Positions 49,201 to 52,200 of a DNA stretch of 64,000 nucleotides are shown here, piece by piece. The position numbers and the translations under genes are program-made. This DNA comes from Eopsaltria australis (lineage: Eukaryota; Chordata; Aves; Passeriformes; Petroicidae): contig JAVTVJ010011652.1 of assembly GCA_034509425.1 (NCBI GenBank), positions 8,364,001-8,428,000 of the forward strand, given 5' to 3'. Within the stretch, counting starts at the first letter, position 1; every line of letters begins with the position of its first letter. The notes below the pieces were generated by a model, which did no database searches, had not been told where the DNA came from, and saw only the letters and a list, made by a program, of their open reading frames with translations.

Positions 49201-52200
49201 TTTTTTACTGCTTTTCAGTAAAACATGCACAGAAAGATCTCCTCGCCTCTCAGGTTTTATGAAAGGTTATTTCAGTAGCAATAAAGATCAAGAGGATGTG
49301 TCCGTGGCACTGAGCACCTCTGGAGTGAGCAGGGAACCATGAAGAGCTCAGAAGCAAGACAAAGACAGGCTCCCTTGGTTGCCCACATGCATGTCCTGCA
49401 CTCTCCTCCACCAGGCTGCTAGAGAGCAAATCAGAGCAAGGATACAGGAAAAGCCCCTCTTCAGTGGGAGGTCAAGGGCTTGTACACCTTTCCCTGGACA
49501 GGACACCCTTTGCCTGCCCACATCACCCACATGGTGGTACCCCAAATACCTTCTGTTCCCTCAGGCTGCAGGTTCTGCTGCCCTGTGGGGGTCCCTCATG
49601 CATCCTTTGCCTTTTATAGCTGCCTCACTCTTCTGGCAGCCAGAGTTTTGATAGGAAACAATGAAGTAGGGGAGAATGAAACTCAAAGCAAATGCACGTC
49701 CTGTTACAAGTCTGTTTCTGTAACTGGGCTGTTTCTGTGTGTGCTGCCCTGCACAGGCACCGTGGCCACCGTGCCCAGCTCACCCTGGGGCTGCAGCCTC
49801 TGGGCACAGCAGCAACAGCATCTGAGGGTGCACGTGAGAGACCCACAATGAAAGCTGGAAGCAACTCCCCTTCCTTGCTCCCACCGCAGCAGCAAGGAAT
49901 TGCTGTTAGCACAATGCATCACTCTGGAGGACCAAAGTGGCAGCACATTTAAGGCAAAAATATCTGTTTTAAAGGATGCAATAAAACTGAGCCAAGGAAG
50001 GGTTTATAGGGAAGCAATTGCTGTGTGGGGTGAGAAGTGGTCACCAGAGGCCAATCTGCCTGGCTTTATTGCCTGTTACTGGTGACTTTTCCCAACCAGG
50101 GGACAATAGATCCTCCACTATCAGCCTCACTTCAGTCAATACAAACACGACATAGTTTTTTAAACTAATATTTTTCCAGCATGCAATTCCATAGAGAGTG
50201 AGAACGCAGCGTTACCATGGCAATATATAGACAGCATCTGCCTTGGACGTAGCTGAAGGGAGAAACTGGAATAGAATTGCAAATTTCCTCTGTCCAGGAA
50301 GGCTCCCAAGGAAGCCACTGCAGTGGGCTGGGCAGGCTACCTTCCCAAGCCCGCCTGCATCCTCCCAGTGCCCAGCACTGGCTCTCCTGAGACCTGAGGG
50401 CTGCAGGGCCAGCCAAGCACTGCCCTGGCTGGACAAAGGTCCTGCATCCTGCCCCAGAGCTCTGCAGAGCCTGCACAGACCCTCTGCAACCAGACTTGCA
50501 CTGAGAACTTGCCCGGGCACTTCAGGGAAGGGAGAGGTTGACTTCCTCAAGGTGCTTCCTAAGAGTGAGCACTCCCCAAAGCCCCTGAAAGGCGAAGCAG
50601 CCCAGCAACTGGTGTGGAATGCAGGAGTGCTGCTGCAACACACTAGCCTGGCTGCTGCAAGACATTTTGATTAACTGGTGAGAGGTAGATGCAGGTGAAT
50701 GGATTAAACATGCTCTGAACAAGAGCTTGCTGCTGTAATTTTGGCAGGGGATGGTTGGGCAGTATGCAAGTGTGCTTTAGGTGCAGCTGCCCTGGCATGG
50801 TGCTCCCACACCCAAAGGCTGCAGCTCAGCACCCCTTCCCTCCACCAGTGCACACAGAGGGATGGCAGACTGGCTCCAGACTGGATGGGGCCCGTGTCAG
50901 CACAGGCAAACACCAAACTTTGGGAACAAGGCAAACAGAAGCCTCATGAAAATGCTGAGGTCAGGGACCCTGGAAAGGAAAAGCCAGAGCCAAGAGGGGT
51001 GCAGTGATGGGGATCCCCAAGCCCAGCTCTGCTGCCTCCCACGTGGGGAGAGGGACACAGCACAATCCACAGTGAGATGGGGGATGTTCAGCTCATTGGA
51101 GAGGAGGCAAAAGGGGCAAGTGGGGCAATTCTCAGCTGTCAGCCAAAAAATTCATTAGCAGGATAGAGTGCAATGCCATCACAAGTCAATTCATCCCTAC
51201 AAGCAAAGAGCTGGGCTGGAAGCTTCCATTTGACTGTGGCAAATTTGCACTGATCCTGCTGGCATGGGGAGAGCTATCCAGCTCCCCAACAGGGCAGTCT
51301 GCTCTTCAGACACTATTAAAGGAAGAAAGAAAGAAAAGCAAACAAATGGAGAAGGGAACTGTAACCTTCTCCCACAATTCTTCTCTGGTGGCTGAGGCCT
51401 GAGGGACTCTTGGAAGCAGATAACACTGTAGTGCTGAAGGATTATCACCCCATCCTGCCTACAAAGCCTTCAGGCCTCTGTGTGCTTGCCAGAGGTGTAG
51501 GCAGGAGCACAGGCATCTGTGCAAAGTGCCCAGAGACTTGGCTGCTTCCCGCCTTGCTGAGCCCCGATCCAGCCAGAGCGTGGGTGCATAGCCTCCATTT
51601 ATGTTGGGCTGCAGACTAAAAGGCACCTAGGGAGCAATGTGCTGTGCCCTGGCACAAGGAAAGAGGGGTCCTGTGTCCCCCATGCAACCATCCTCATGGT
51701 CCATCCTAGATACGTCTGCAGCCCTTCCTCTCTACCGACAGCATGGCACCCACCAGGAAGATATCACAGGGCAAACTGCGAAGAAGAAAACAAGACAATT
51801 TTTCCCCAGTCCATGATTCTCCAAAGTTGCAGTGACTCTGCAAGGCAAGTAATTCCCTGTTATTCAAAGGAAAAGGGTGTATTTCAAAAGCAACGGAGCT
51901 CAAACCTCGCCAGAGGATGCTGCTGACTGAGTCCCCACAATGGCAGTGCCAGCAGGCATGGCTGCAGCAGTGCTGCCTGTCCAGGGGCTTGACCCATGCC
52001 ACCATGGGGCTCAGCCAGGTGGGAGGCTGGAGAAAGCCTGGAGGCTCCAAACACCACGCTGGCATGCAACAGGTGAGAAACTCAACACCACTGCTCACTG
52101 GCACTGTGGGATGCATGGTGAGGTTGGCATTGCTTGTGCTGTACATCTTAGGGCTTGGGAAAAGAGGCATGCAGTGGAGGGCACTGGTAAGAGATTGATG